Source of the DNA: Actinostola sp. cb2023
Lineage: Eukaryota > Cnidaria > Anthozoa > Actiniaria > Actinostolidae
Length of the DNA stretch: 64,000 nt
Assembly (NCBI GenBank): GCA_033675265.1
Contig: JAUJYZ010000060.1
Coordinates: forward strand, 62,001 to 126,000
Reading direction: 5' to 3'
Both the position numbers and the translations under genes were made by a program. Position 1 is the stretch's first letter. Each line of letters opens with the position of its first letter. Below are positions 1 to 55,172 of this stretch, in pieces. Under the pieces are notes generated by a model. That model was given only the letters and a program-made list of their open reading frames with translations, searched no databases and was not told the origin of the DNA.

Positions 1-283
1 TCCAAGTAGGTAACAGTAGTATACACCCCTGATATAGCGGATTTGTGGGAAGGGGTGGTCGATAAAAGGATAGATATGAGCAGTGAATCTTTGAATAAAG
101 GACCGTCCAAGTAGGTAACAGTAGTATACACCCCTGATATAGCGGATTTGTAGGGAAGGGGTGGTCGATAAAAGGATAGATTTGAGCAGTGAATCTTTGA
201 TTAGAGAACGAGTAAGTAACAGTAGTATACACCCCTGATATAGCGGATTTGTAGGGGAGGGGTGGTCGATAAAAGGACAGACC
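1..283. repeat. ~105-bp tandem repeat, about 2.7 copies
   Basis: Each unit contains AGTAGTATACACCCCTGATA and GGGGTGGTCGATAAAAGGA, with unit starts at about 1, 106 and 211. A related sequence (AGTAGTATACCCACCCCCAT) is duplicated at 36380-36590. Confidence 0.8.
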
Positions 284-655
284 ACCCTTCCCTTACAAAT
301 TCGGCTATATGGGAGATAAATGATATGTACAGTAAAAGGTAACGGAAAACTTCAGGGATTGGGTTTGGTTTGCTCACTAAAACTAACCAGTACCCTCCCC
401 CTCCCCCATTAAACCATGATATTCACAGAACAATCCTCATATATGGCTGATGTTCTCATTGAAAACAACTGATTGGTCGATAAATGTCATCACAATGTCA
501 CGCAATCTCGTGAATTTTCGTTTCTGTGACATCTGTATCTCAGCTTTTAAGAACATAAATCAGAAACAATATTATGAAACTGAAAAAATATTACTTTCTA
601 CTCGCGTTCTTTACTACAAAAGCGTGACAAGAAGAACGAGTCACGCAATACTTAC
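284..655. other. Intron of gene 1; no feature seen
   Basis: This is single-copy-looking, A+T-rich sequence left of exon 30. I looked for the expected second half of the PA14 domain here and did not find it. Confidence 0.5.
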
Positions 656-43701
<43,046 letters not shown>

Positions 43702-44257
43702 TTTGTGTAAAAAGAAAACCTGCAACAACAAAAAAGCGCTCGATATTAACGTTAGTTTGGTATATGGAAAACCGCGCGCTTTTCAAACCTTAGAATTGTA
43801 TTGAAAATTAGTTGGAAATTCCAAATAATTTTCAAGGTTTGTACGTTTTTCCAGTCAATGTGATTAAAAATAACGGACAAACTGTTAAAGAATAATGCAT
43901 ATATACACCTGGATATATGATGTGGGATTGCTATATTATGTACCACCTACTTCAATTTTACGTAAAATCAAATCACACACATAAAATCAAAACATTAATA
44001 ATATTGGGATTTTTTTCGAATAACCGGAACGCGGACGGTCTACTCTAGGATCACCGTGTTTTATACTTCCCTCGTTGCAAATTGCAATACAGAGTATACA
44101 GAGAGTACAGACAGAGAATGAATATAAGATGAATGAAATATCGGGGCGAGTGAGTAATAATAATAATAATGAGGTAAAGATGTTGAGAATCACTGATTTT
44201 ATAGATATGAACTTGTGTTCAATTAGAAAACTGGAATAAAATAATCTCAATCTCCAC

Positions 44258-44640
44258 TACTTTGAAATAGCGACTTAAGCATAACCGCAAGCATAAGAAA
44301 CTTGTGTCGTGTGAAAACGAACCGACGCAAGCATAAGCGCAAGCATAAGAAACTTGTGTCGTGTGAAAACGAACCGACGCAAGCATAAGCGCAAGCATAA
44401 GAAACTTGTGTCGTGTGAAAACGAACCGACGCAAGGATAAGCGCAAGCATAAGAAACTTGTGTCGTGTGAAAACGAACCGACGCAAGCATAAGCACAAGT
44501 ATAAGAAACTTGTATCGTGTGAAAACGAACCGACGCAAGGATAAGCGCAAGCATAAGAAACTTGTGTCGTGTGAAAACGAACCGACGCAAGCATAAGCAC
44601 AAGCATAAGAAACTTGTGTTGTTTGAAAACGGGCCGTCGG
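44258..44640. repeat. 52-bp satellite, about 7 copies, with an inverted right end
   Basis: The unit contains AAGCATAAGAAACTTGTGTC and GTGTGAAAACGAACCGACGC. Beyond the array, 44655-44700 holds the same words reversed (GCGCTTATGCTTACGTCGC), so the array may sit in a foldback element. Confidence 0.88.
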
Positions 44641-45703
44641 GACCGTTTTCGTTGTTACCGCCTCTTGTACTTGCGCTTATGCTTACGTCGCTAGTGAAAA
44701 CCTGAATTTGTATCTGCATCTTTGAATACGCAAGTTCCTTTCACAGCGTACTCGAGTCGATTACTAAAGTCAAAGTCAAAGTCAGAGTCAAAGTCAAAGT
44801 CTAAACGAGTCACGTGCCGTTGAAGTCGCCAAATGCCATTTTGCAGTCATTTATTATTTTTACTTTCTTTGTTGATTTTTCGTGACATCGTCGCTTTTCT
44901 CAATCTAAAATTAGAAGCTATGACAAGAGCACCTTTTGTGCGCGGAAAAAGTATTTATAGAAGTTGATCATATGCACTAGACACAAGGACAAACACGATA
45001 TAGAGTAATGTCAACTCATTTTCCAAATGTGTGAACAACAAGCTACATGAGAACATCAGTGAGAAACAGCAAATGAAGAGTACCTTAATGTGCATATTTT
45101 CGACAGAGTTCCTGCATTAGATTATTACTAAATATATTTGTGTACTTGTAGAAATATATATGAGGTTTCCAAATAAAAAGGAGTCCCGAGAGGCTCCCGC
45201 GCGAATTGAAAAAAATGTTGTGGTAATGTTTTGACTCCTCCAAGAAGAAGGGGACCATTGAACCAAAGCGGGTCGGGTGTAAAGTGTAAAAAGAACTCTG
45301 CATTAGAATATTGGTTTAATTTTCAGCTCAAAATACAGAGAATAATAACATCATTATGAAAAAGAATTTGTTAAGATGATTATTTTCTTAAGCAGAAATT
45401 ATCGACTGTTTTGAAATCCTGTCAGCGCGCTTGTAGACCTCTCTAGGATCGTACAAGCGTTCTGTGACAGTGTCGATCCTCTTATGAATATATACCACAT
45501 GTTCATCTTAGGAACGGAGATGTGTGTGCTAAAAACTTGCACTCAAGTTTAAAAATATAAACTACGAACTCCGTTCCCGGGACAAACGTTCATACTTTAA
45601 TCTCGACACTTACCCGTTGTTCGGGGTGATCTGCAGGAAAATCAAGCTGGTAGTCTAATCCACTACACACAATCGATGTTATATCCTATAATTCATGTAA
45701 TTC

Positions 45704-45957
45704 TTACGTCTCGTTTAACTTAGGGAGAAAATATCCCAGTTCCTTGGCTATTTTTCCCACCGCTTCGCCGTCGTGGAGTTTGCGATGGAATTCTCTTGCG
45801 GTAGTTTTCATTACAACATCGGGCATGAATCTGATGAGATCATGGCATCGCCTATGGTTGCTGGTACAATTAATGATGCATGACACTAAATGATGTTCTT
45901 TGGCAAGGTTCACTGGGCGCAGGACAATCGACTTCATTGCCCTCTTTATCCAGAAAT
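45704..45957 (-). CDS. Terminal exon of an unrecognised small protein
   Basis: A strong acceptor (tttcttttttag) at 45958 is followed by 83 codons and a stop, in phase 1: DFWIKRAMKSIVLRPVNLAK, then SCIINCTSNHRRCHDLIR and AVGKIAKELGYFLPKLNET. The sequence is not low-complexity, and its amino-acid make-up looks like a compact, partly helical protein with three cysteines. The upstream exon(s) were not found with confidence between 45958 and 49900. No family was recognised. It could also start at the internal Met eight codons in, if transcription begins locally. Confidence 0.45.
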
Positions 45958-47350
45958 CTAAAAAAGAAAACGAGGAAAAAGTAAAACAGAATCAACTGAA
46001 ATCTAAAGCTAGAAAAAGTGCGACAAAAAGTTATTATTTGCTATTGTGATCTTACACAAACATGTCGTACTTTAGTAAATAAACTTTGATTTTGATTTTC
46101 AAAAAGTCCCGCAACATTGTGCAAGCTTTACAAACTACAGTACTTTATTGTGGTAGGCTGCTATTTTGATCTAAACTTTCGCATTTTTAGCTATCGTTGA
46201 TGCAAAAAACTTGAATCCGACCATTTGAATCATTAATACCGTTACCTACACAAGGTAAAATTTCACAACAATCAACCACCAGAAAACTCTCACTAATTTG
46301 CCAGTGTCAGCCAATAGGAAGGGCCGAATATAACACGGTGTTTTGGTACTGAGTGAGGGCTTTCACAACAACAAACTAGACAACTTCATAAGTCAATAAT
46401 TACGGTAAACAAACAACCAAAGAGAAACCTACTCGTTGAAAATCGTGGGTACCTTGCAATTGGATAACCTTCAAAAATGGCAAACTTTCGACTTACACGC
46501 TAAACGCAATTTATTTGCGCGCGGAATAGAGGCGTATCAGGGGACAACGTTTAGAACAGCATTATTGAATTTTACAACCGAAAATCTTGAACTCGATTTT
46601 TTTTAAATTTTTACTTCATTTTTGTTAAAAGTTAATTTCTATAAGAGATTCTATGGTTGTTTTTCGTCATCTACGTTTGAGAGCAAATCGAGTGGAGATA
46701 TCGTTCACGGTTATTGAGTCGTTTATTCTATAAGTATGGGGTCAAATGACGTCGAATTGTATCTACAATATTTGTACAGTGATCCAATATAAAATCCACA
46801 GGTAGCCCAAGCTTAGTGTTTTTGTCTCTAGTTAGAATTTGGGCCTTGAATCGAAATAAAATCAAACGGAACTTTCACAGCACCTTCGTCTTTTTCTTGG
46901 TTGTCCTCTGACCGCGTTTCAGTGAATTTCGATTTCTCTTCCTTGTAACGAACAAAAGTGTTAGTTTGGGCTCCCTGTGTTAAAAACACTGGCTTTTTAC
47001 TTATTTAGACCTGGTACGAGTGTGTTCAACCGGCCATCGTATCCTACAGAAATCTCAGCTTGGTTCAAAATCAATAATCGTGTTACTCCTATTTCAGTGA
47101 ATGTAACTTAGTTAAATATTGTGGAAATACTTCGCCTGCAAGAAACTGCAACCCGGAAGTAGTACATTTTTTTGGTGGAATTATTTTCTCATTTCATCAC
47201 AAGCGGTGACAAGTCCGTTCTTTATTTCGAACCGTTCACTTATGCGTTTCATTCATTCATTCTTTCTTTCTTCCTTTCTTTTTTGCTCATTATGTACGTA
47301 ATGGAAAATGCGAAGACGCGTTGCGTCGTTCCTTTTCCTCTCTACGAGCC
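45958..47350. other. Intergenic or intron; nothing firmly recognised
   Basis: I searched for a partner first exon for 45704-45957 and found none that combined an ATG, an open frame and a phase 1 donor. Confidence 0.35.
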
Positions 47351-47371
47351 ATTTGCTAACAATAACGATTA

Positions 47372-47374
<3 letters not shown>

Positions 47375-47424
<50 letters not shown>

Positions 47425-47492
47425 TGTAATTTTATTATTATTATTATAATAAGGATTTTTTATCCATTTTTTTATCTCTTATTTGTAATTTA

Positions 47493-47528
<36 letters not shown>

Positions 47529-47588
47529 GTTATTATTATTATTATTAATTTTTCTATCTCTTATTTGTAATTTGTTTTGAGGAATAAA

Positions 47589-47657
<69 letters not shown>

Positions 47658-47660
47658 TAT
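47375..47660. repeat. TTA microsatellite, interrupted
   Basis: Three TTA runs are separated by copies of the phrase ATCTCTTATTTGTAATTT, which makes this a compound microsatellite. Confidence 0.92.
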
Positions 47661-47810
47661 TTTCTCCGGGATTTTCATTGGTTGAGAGGCGACTACGTCA
47701 CTGCAGATAACTTCCTACGAATAAGTGTTTTCGTTCTCCTCGACAATGGCAGCTCGATTTTTCCAGAGTTGTTGCTTTAGGTGAGAGAAAATAACGTGAA
47801 TGATAAAACA

Positions 47811-47938
47811 ATTATTGAACTCGGTTTTTGCAAAATATCGTGATTTTGTCAGTGGCTCGCAAATAATTATTCTGCTCGGCACCGACAAATCACGATATTT
47901 TGCTCAACCTCGTCCAATAATTGCTAATTATTAAACAT
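47811..47938. mobile_element. MITE with CAATTATTGAAC ends (copy 1)
   Basis: The left arm CAATTATTGAACTCGG and inner CAAAATATCGTGATTT are matched by the right arm AAATCACGATATTTTG and CAATAATTG. A shorter copy is at 48313-48408. Confidence 0.65.
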
Positions 47939-47997
47939 TTTACTCACAATCTCGCATCTGATTGGCTGAGAGCATGCAGTTAATTCTCGATAGCATG

Positions 47998-48058
47998 TGA
48001 ACTTGACAGGATAAATCTATTATCTGCTACAGATAATAGATTTATCCTGTCAAGTTCA
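47998..48058. repeat. Perfect 29-bp hairpin with 3-nt loop
   Basis: The left arm 47998-48026 starts TGAACTTGACAGGATAAATC; the right arm 48030-48058 is its exact complement, with loop CTA. Confidence 0.9.
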
Positions 48059-48312
48059 TTCAAGGTGGGATTCAATGTCATAAAGGGAGGTGGCTAAATG
48101 GCATACCTCAAAAGGACCTCATTAATATAAAACAATAGAACGATGCAGTAACACAATAGATTCGTTCTATTGTTTGGTCGGCCAAGGGCGGTTTGGGTTA
48201 TGGGAACAAGCCTTTACCGTCATAAAGAGCGGTAGGTTTGCAGTGTCAATGCAGGCCATGGCAGCATTTATTGACCTGATTATAATTGTGTTCTCACTTA
48301 TACAAAATGTTT

Positions 48313-48408
48313 AATAAAACAATTATTGAATTCGGTTTTCGCATGATATCGTAAATTATCAAGACCTCGAGGCTATGCTCAACCTCATCCAATAATTGCT
48401 TATTATTT
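48313..48408. mobile_element. MITE with CAATTATTGAA ends (copy 2)
   Basis: CAATTATTGAATTCGG and CCAATAATTGCTTATTA match the 47811 copy. The interior is shortened. Confidence 0.55.
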
Positions 48409-48419
48409 CTTTATAACAA

Positions 48420-49370
48420 TGAAAATATTAAAAGGAAAGAATGAAAAGAATGAGTTCAAAATCTCAATATTTTGTTGTCAGTCATGCGAACACATGCACT
48501 GCGTGACACTGTGTAATTTAGTAACACAACTCACCGTGACAAATGGTCAGCGAACCCAACCAAGTCAACAACCCTTGAAAATTTACGACAAAGATTGAGA
48601 AGCAATTAAACTTTACGTCATATTTAGATATAGAGCCATGGACTGTAGCAACATAGTACCGAAATTATAGACCCGTTCAAATAATGATATCATTTATACA
48701 TCGCTGAACTGTGTCGTCGGCGTTTTGATAGTCGCTTTGGTCGCTGGCTTCCAGCGGTTTTATATGTGATGTTTGTATGTGAAAAGCGTGTCTCTGAACG
48801 ACTACTCTATGGATTTTATGGAATAAACGTCGCTGGCGTTCAACGATAAAGGATTTTTGAAGTTAAGTGATTAAGTTAACAGATATTATGAACGTAACAT
48901 GACATTCAAACGACAAAACTATTGGGTGACTTGAAGGACGACAACGTTCGGTGCAAAATTACAGAGCAAAATATCGTCAAAAATGTCTTGAAATTAGGAT
49001 AATTCACTGTTAAACTCACCATTTATAATCCAATTTGAAGTACACGAATGAAACATGGTGTTTTTAGTCTTATTTTGAACTAAAATCGCCATTAAACTCA
49101 GCTAAACAACGAAAGAAACCACACTCCACAGACCCATTGAAGTCGAGCTTAGGAACCACGTCATTTGAAAAGCCCGCGAAAACCGCTGAACGCGCGCGCG
49201 TGGCAGAAACCATTCCTGCGCTGATTTTGCAAGCACCACTTTTGCTTTAGTCTTCTTCTTTTTATAAGGAAAATACAAGTGAAATATAAAGACATCGTAG
49301 GCGTATTTTTCATAATTGGATAATGATTTGTTCAGTATTTTTTATATTCATGCTAACATACCGGTAAGTA
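48420..49370. other. Intergenic; no gene seen
   Basis: No supported open frame, tRNA or clear repeat. Slight enrichment of GTCGCTGG and TCGTCGGCG words near 48720-48840. Confidence 0.35.
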
Positions 49371-49374
49371 TTTA

Positions 49375-49524
49375 GAGCAGATTTCGGTGAAAAACCACGG
49401 CGCACGACACGACACGGTCACGGCACGGATTCATTCGAAATCCTAAATCATCACGGTCACGGCACGGCACGGCACGGCACGTACGTCCGTGCCGTAAGTT
49501 TTTCACAGTCATACGAAATCTGCT
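49375..49524. mobile_element. MITE with GAGCAGATTTCG ends and TA duplication
   Basis: The left end is GAGCAGATTTCGGTGAAAAA and the right end, reversed, GAGCAGATTTCGTATGACTG, flanked by TA. The interior contains CGGCACGGCACGG repeats. Confidence 0.75.
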
Positions 49525-49829
49525 CTATTTACACGTATTTTACCGTGACTAATTATATGCAATATTTTTAAATTTTATTTATATTTACAGTATAAAAGTA
49601 AAGTCAATTACACATTGTTCTATTCATTTTGATATTTTTTCTTAAACCACAAGTTGTCTAAAATCGATCATATGGTGTTTTCTCTCGGTGGTGGTAGATC
49701 ATTTTGATATGACATTTGCATAAATAATATAGAATCCAAATGTTTCCTCAAATATATTTGATGCACACGTTTATTTACTTGACCCACAAGTTGCCTTTAA
49801 ATATCGATTTTCATTCAGGCTGGTCCCAC

Positions 49830-49917
49830 GAAATCTATATGTTTTTGGAGCGCAAACATCCGCTTCAATCCACGAGTTGTTTTTATTCAAAGCAACTTGT
49901 ATGTCCATGCATTGCTA
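49830..49917. repeat. Diverged 90-bp satellite unit on the left of the composite
   Basis: GGAGCGCAAACATCCGCTTC, AATCCACGAG and CAACTTGTATGTCCATG match the right-hand satellite. Confidence 0.7.
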
Positions 49918-52900
49918 CAGCGGTCGACAAAAGTATCGCGAACACCCCTACCCCCACCTCCAATGTTGAAGCCTTAGCAAATGATCAGAGCCAGCAGTTT
50001 GAAAAAACAACTTTGTATTGGGGGAAAGGGGGTCACTGTAGAGCTAAGTGTTCGTGGACTTTTGTCGACCGCTGTCTGGGTGCCTGAGAGAGTTGTGAGC
50101 ATGCGCAGAGTCTTCAAGAAGACACTTAGTACAATTCAGAATTGGTTCCTGAGCGAGAGTGTCAATGTACTAAATACCATTTGCAAATGTAGCTGCACTT
50201 GATATAATAACTTCAATAAGTGTTAATGATGACATAATGAATGAGTAGCCCGAGAAACATATATTTCAAAGGTATTGTAATGAATTATAGCCTTTTACGT
50301 GTCTATTTACAAAGGAAATATATGCTAATTGTCAATGGTTAAGTCTGATGGTTAACTACACAAGTTAACCACTCTACAGAAAGAGCTTTAGAACGGAAAT
50401 AAAATTGCATTTAATTAATAGAATGTTTCCCCAACAATATTCTACTTTCATACCAAATATATACTACTACAATAGTACGTTTGCTGTCCTTCGGACAGCA
50501 AAATTTCGATGGTTAACTGCACTGACTGTTGAGATAAAGAATTTGATACTTAATGTACACTTTAAATAAGTGCAGCTTAACCATTCACTTAACCATGGCC
50601 TTATTTGCCTTAAATTCTCGTGTTATACATCTATTTTTACTATTACATACATTAGTAACCTCCAAAGATTTGCACTGTTAACGTTTTGAGGATTTGCATG
50701 TGAAGGGAGAAGAATTAGAGAGCGTAGTATATTGGACGGTTGACGGTAAATCAACATGTCAGTCAACCAAGCCAACCATTCGCAAAGTGATCTAAAAATA
50801 ACATCGCTTGTAACAGTAGCTTTACCAAAACAACGATAAAATATAACTTCATATCTGCTGTCTTGAAATGCAAGTCGTTTCTTTCTATCAACATATTTAA
50901 CGAGCCCTTTTGTTCGTCATTTACTCTTTTAAGAGCAAGCCACCCACCATATCGGATGCGTTTCACTCTGCCGGACAACTGTTTAAGACGCTCTCTGTTT
51001 ATATGCATTTACACACTAGCGCTGGTCGACATAAATCGGTTGATTATATATTTCGCAAAAATACGTCATTAGTTTAGAGTTTTTCACTTCTAGAAAGAAC
51101 GTCATTTGGATGCTTCTACGTGACAACACATTATACCTGTAGTGACGTGAAACGCTTCTGCAGCTCCTATCGGAGTCACGATAACACGTCAAATTACTGT
51201 CTGATATTGACCAGATATGTTTCTGTCCTCAGACATGTCTGGGTGCCTGAGAGAGTTGTGAGCATGCGCAGAGTCTTCAAGAAGACACTTAGTACAATTC
51301 AGAATTGGTTCCTGAGCGAGAGTGTCAATGTACTAAATACCATTTGCAAATGTAGCTGCACTTGATATAATAACTTCAATAAGTGTTAATGATGACATAA
51401 TGAATGAGTAGCCCGAGAAACATATATTTCAAAGGTATTGTAATGAATTATAGCCTTTTACGTGTCTATTTACAAAGGAAATATATGCTAATTGTCAATG
51501 GTTAAGTCTGATGGTTAACTACACAAGTTAACCACTCTACAGAAAGAGCTTTAGAACGGAAATAAATTGCATTTAATTAATAGAATGTTTCCCCAACAAT
51601 ATTCTACTTTCATACCAAATATATACTACTACAATAGTACGTTTGCTGTCCTTCGGACAGCAACATTTCGATGGTTAACTGCACTGACTGTTGAGATAAA
51701 GAATTTGATACTTAATGTACACTTTAAATAAGTGCAGCTTAACCATTCACTTAACCATGGCCTTATTTGCCTTAAATTCTCGTGTTATACATCTATTTTT
51801 ACTATTACATACATTAGTAACCTCCAAAGATTTGCACTGTTAACGTTTTGAGGATTTGCATGTGAAGGGAGAAGAATTGTAGTATATTGGACGGTTGACG
51901 GTAAATCAACATGTCAGTCAACCAAGCCAACCATTCGCAAAGTGATCTAAAAATAACATCGCTTGTAACAGTATATTTACCAAAACAACGATAAAATATA
52001 ACTTCATATCTGCTGTCTTGAAATGCAAGTCGTTTCTTTCTATCAACATATTTAACGAGCCCTTTTGTTCGTCATTTACTCTTTTAAGAGCAAGCCACCC
52101 ACCATATCGGATGCGTTTCACTCTGCCGGACAACTGTTTAAGACGCTCTCTGTTTATATGCATTTACACACTAGCGCTGGTCGACATAAATCGGTTGATT
52201 ATATATTTCGCAAAAATACGTCATTAGTTTAGAGTTTTTCACTTCTAGAAAGAACGTCATTTGGATGCTTCTACGTGACAACACATTATACCTGTAGTGA
52301 CGTGAAACGCTTCTGCAGCTCCTATCGGAGTCACGATAACACGTCAAATTACTGTCTGATATTGACCAGATATGGTTTTTTCTGTCCTCAGACAGCGGTC
52401 GACAAAAGTATCGCGAACACCCCTACCCCCACCTCCAATGTTGAAGCCTTAGCAAATGATCAGAGCCAGCAGTTTGAAAAACAACTTTGTATTGGGGGAA
52501 AGGGGGTCACTGTAGAGCTAAGTGTTCGTGGACTTTTGTCGACCGCTGTCTGGGTGCCTGAGAGAGTTGTGAGCATGCGCAGAGTCTTCAAGAAGACACT
52601 TAGTACAATTCAGAATTGGTTCCTGAGCGAGAGTGTCAATGTACTAAATACCATTTGCAAATGTAGCTGCACTTGATATAATAACTTCAATAAGTGTTAA
52701 TGATGACATAATGAATGAGTAGCCCGAGAAACATATATTTCAAAGGTATTGTAAAATTATAGCCTTTTACGTGTCTATTTACAAAGGAAATATATGCTAA
52801 TTGTCAATGGTTAAGTCTGATGGTTAACTACACAAGTTAACCACTCTACAGAAAGAGCTTTAGAACGGAAATAAATTGCATTTAATTAATAGAATGTTTC

Positions 52901-55172
52901 CCCAACAATATTCTACTTTCATACCAAAATATACTACTACAATAGTACGTTTGCTGTCCTTCGGACAGCAACATTTCGATGGTTAACTGCACTGACTGTT
53001 GAGATAAAGAATTTGATACTTAATGTACACTTTAAATAAGTGCAGCTTAACCATTCACTTAACCATGGCCTTATTTGCCTTAAATTCTCGTGTTATACAT
53101 CTATTTTTACTATTACATACATTAGTAACCTCCAAAGATTTGCACTGTTAACGTTTTGAGGATTTGCATGTGAAGGGAGAAGAATTAGAGAGCGTAGTAT
53201 ATTGGACGGTTGACGGTAAATCAACATGTCAGTCAACCAAGCCAACCATTCGCAAAGTGATCTAAAAATAACATCGCTTGTAACAGTATATTTACCAAAA
53301 CAACGATAAAATATAACTTCATATCTGCTGTCTTGAAATGCAAGTCGTTTCTTTCTATCAACATATTTAACGAGCCCTTTTGTTCGTCATTTACTCTTTT
53401 AAGAGCAAGCCACCCACCATATCGGATGCGTTTCACTCTGCCGGACAACTGTTTAAGACGCTCTCTGTTTATATGCATTTACACACTAGCGCTGGTCGAC
53501 ATAAATCGGTTGATTATATATTCGCAAAAATACGTCATTAGTTTAGAGTTTTTCACTTCTAGAAAGAACGTCATTTGGATGCTTCTACGTGACAACACAT
53601 TATACCTGTAGTGACGTGAAACGCTTCTGCAGCTCCTATCGGAGTCACGATAACACGTCAAATTACTGTCTGATATTGACCAGATATGGTTTCTGTCCTC
53701 AGACAGCGGTCGACAAAAGTATCGCGAACACCCCTACCCCCACCTCCAATGTTGAAGCCTTAGCAAATGATCAGAGCCAGCAGTTTGAAAAACAACTTTG
53801 TATTGGGGGAAAGGGGGTCACTGTAGAGCTAAGTGTTCGTGGACTTTTGTCGACCGCTGTCTGGGTGCCTGAGAGAGTTGTGAGCATGCGCAGAGTCTTC
53901 AAGAAGACACTTAGTACAATTCAGAATTGGTTCCTGAGCGAGAGTGTCAATGTACTAAATACCATTTGCAAATGTAGCTGCACTTGATATAATAACTTCA
54001 ATAAGTGTTAATGATGACATAATGAATGAGTAGCCCGAGAAACATATATTTCAAAGGTATTGTAATGAATTATAGCCTTTTACGTGTCTATTTACAAAGG
54101 AAATATATGCTAATTGTCAATGGTTAAGTCTGATGGTTAACTACACAAGTTAACCACTCTACAGAAAGAGCTTTAGAACGGAAATAAATTGCATTTAATT
54201 AATAGAATGTTTCCCCAACAATATTCTACTTTCATACCAAATATATACTACTACAATAGTACGTTTGCTGTCCTTCGGACAGCAAAATTTCGATGGTTAA
54301 CTGCACTGACTGTTGAGATAAAGAATTTGATACTTAATGTACACTTTAAATAAGTGCAGCTTAACCATTCACTTAACCATGGCCTTATTTGCCTTAAATT
54401 CTCGTGTTATACATCTATTTTTACTATTACATACATTAGTAACCTCCAAAGATTTGCACTGTTAACGTTTTGAGGATTTGCATGTGAAGGGAGAAGAATT
54501 AGAGAGCGTAGTATATTGGACGTTGACGGTAAATCAACATGTCAGTCAACCAAGCCAACCATTCGCAAAGTGATCTAAAAATAACATCGCTTGTAACAGT
54601 ATATTTACCAAAACAACGATAAAATATAACTTCATATCTGCTGTCTTGAAATGCAAGTCGTTTCTTTCTATCAACATATTTAACGAGCCCTTTTGTTCGT
54701 CATTTACTCTTTTAAGAGCAAGCCACCCACCATATCGGATGCGTTTCACTCTGCGGACAACTGTTTAAGACGCTCTCTGTTTATATGCATTTACACACTA
54801 GCGCTGGTCGACATAAATCGGTTGATTATATATTTCGCAAAAATACGTCATTAGTTTAGAGTTTTTCACTTCTAGAAAGAACGTCATTTGGATGCTTCTA
54901 CGTGACAACACATTATACCTGTAGTGACGTGAAACGCTTCTGCAGCTCCTATCGGAGTCACGATAACACGTCAAATTACTGTCTGATATTGACCAGATAT
55001 GGTTTCTGTCCTCAGACAGCGGTCGACAAAAGTATCGCGAACACCCCTACCCCCACCTCCAATGTTGAAGCCTTAGCAAATGATCAGAGCCAGCAGTTTG
55101 AAAAACAACTTTGTATTGGGGGAAAGGGGGTCACTGTAGAGCTAAGTGTTCGTGGACTTTTGTCGACCGCTG
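49918..55172. mobile_element. 5.26-kb composite of mariner-like inverted-repeat units and 1.16-kb spacers
   Basis: Four 156- to 157-bp units (49918-50074, 52393-52548, 53704-53859, 55017-55172) each start CAGCGGTCGACAAAAG and end with the exact complement. They alternate with four spacers of about 1,155-1,159 bp (50075-51233, 51238-52392, 52549-53703, 53860-55016). At 51234-51237 the expected unit is reduced to CATG. The whole is flanked by TA and splits a 90-bp satellite unit, so it inserted as a TA-duplicating element. The CAGNGGTCGACAAAAGTAT-type end resembles Tc1/mariner termini. No transposase was found. Confidence 0.78.

Noticed and set aside
47744..47779. Possible plus-strand first exon (ATG GCA GCT CGA ... 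TTTAG|gtgaga)
   Set aside because: Only 12 codons with a donor; no downstream plus-strand exon was found before the repeat blocks, so it was not called.
48190..48250. Minus-strand ATG with 14 codons and a gtaaag donor
   Set aside because: It ends in phase 0, which does not join the phase 1 exon at 45957, and it has no other support.
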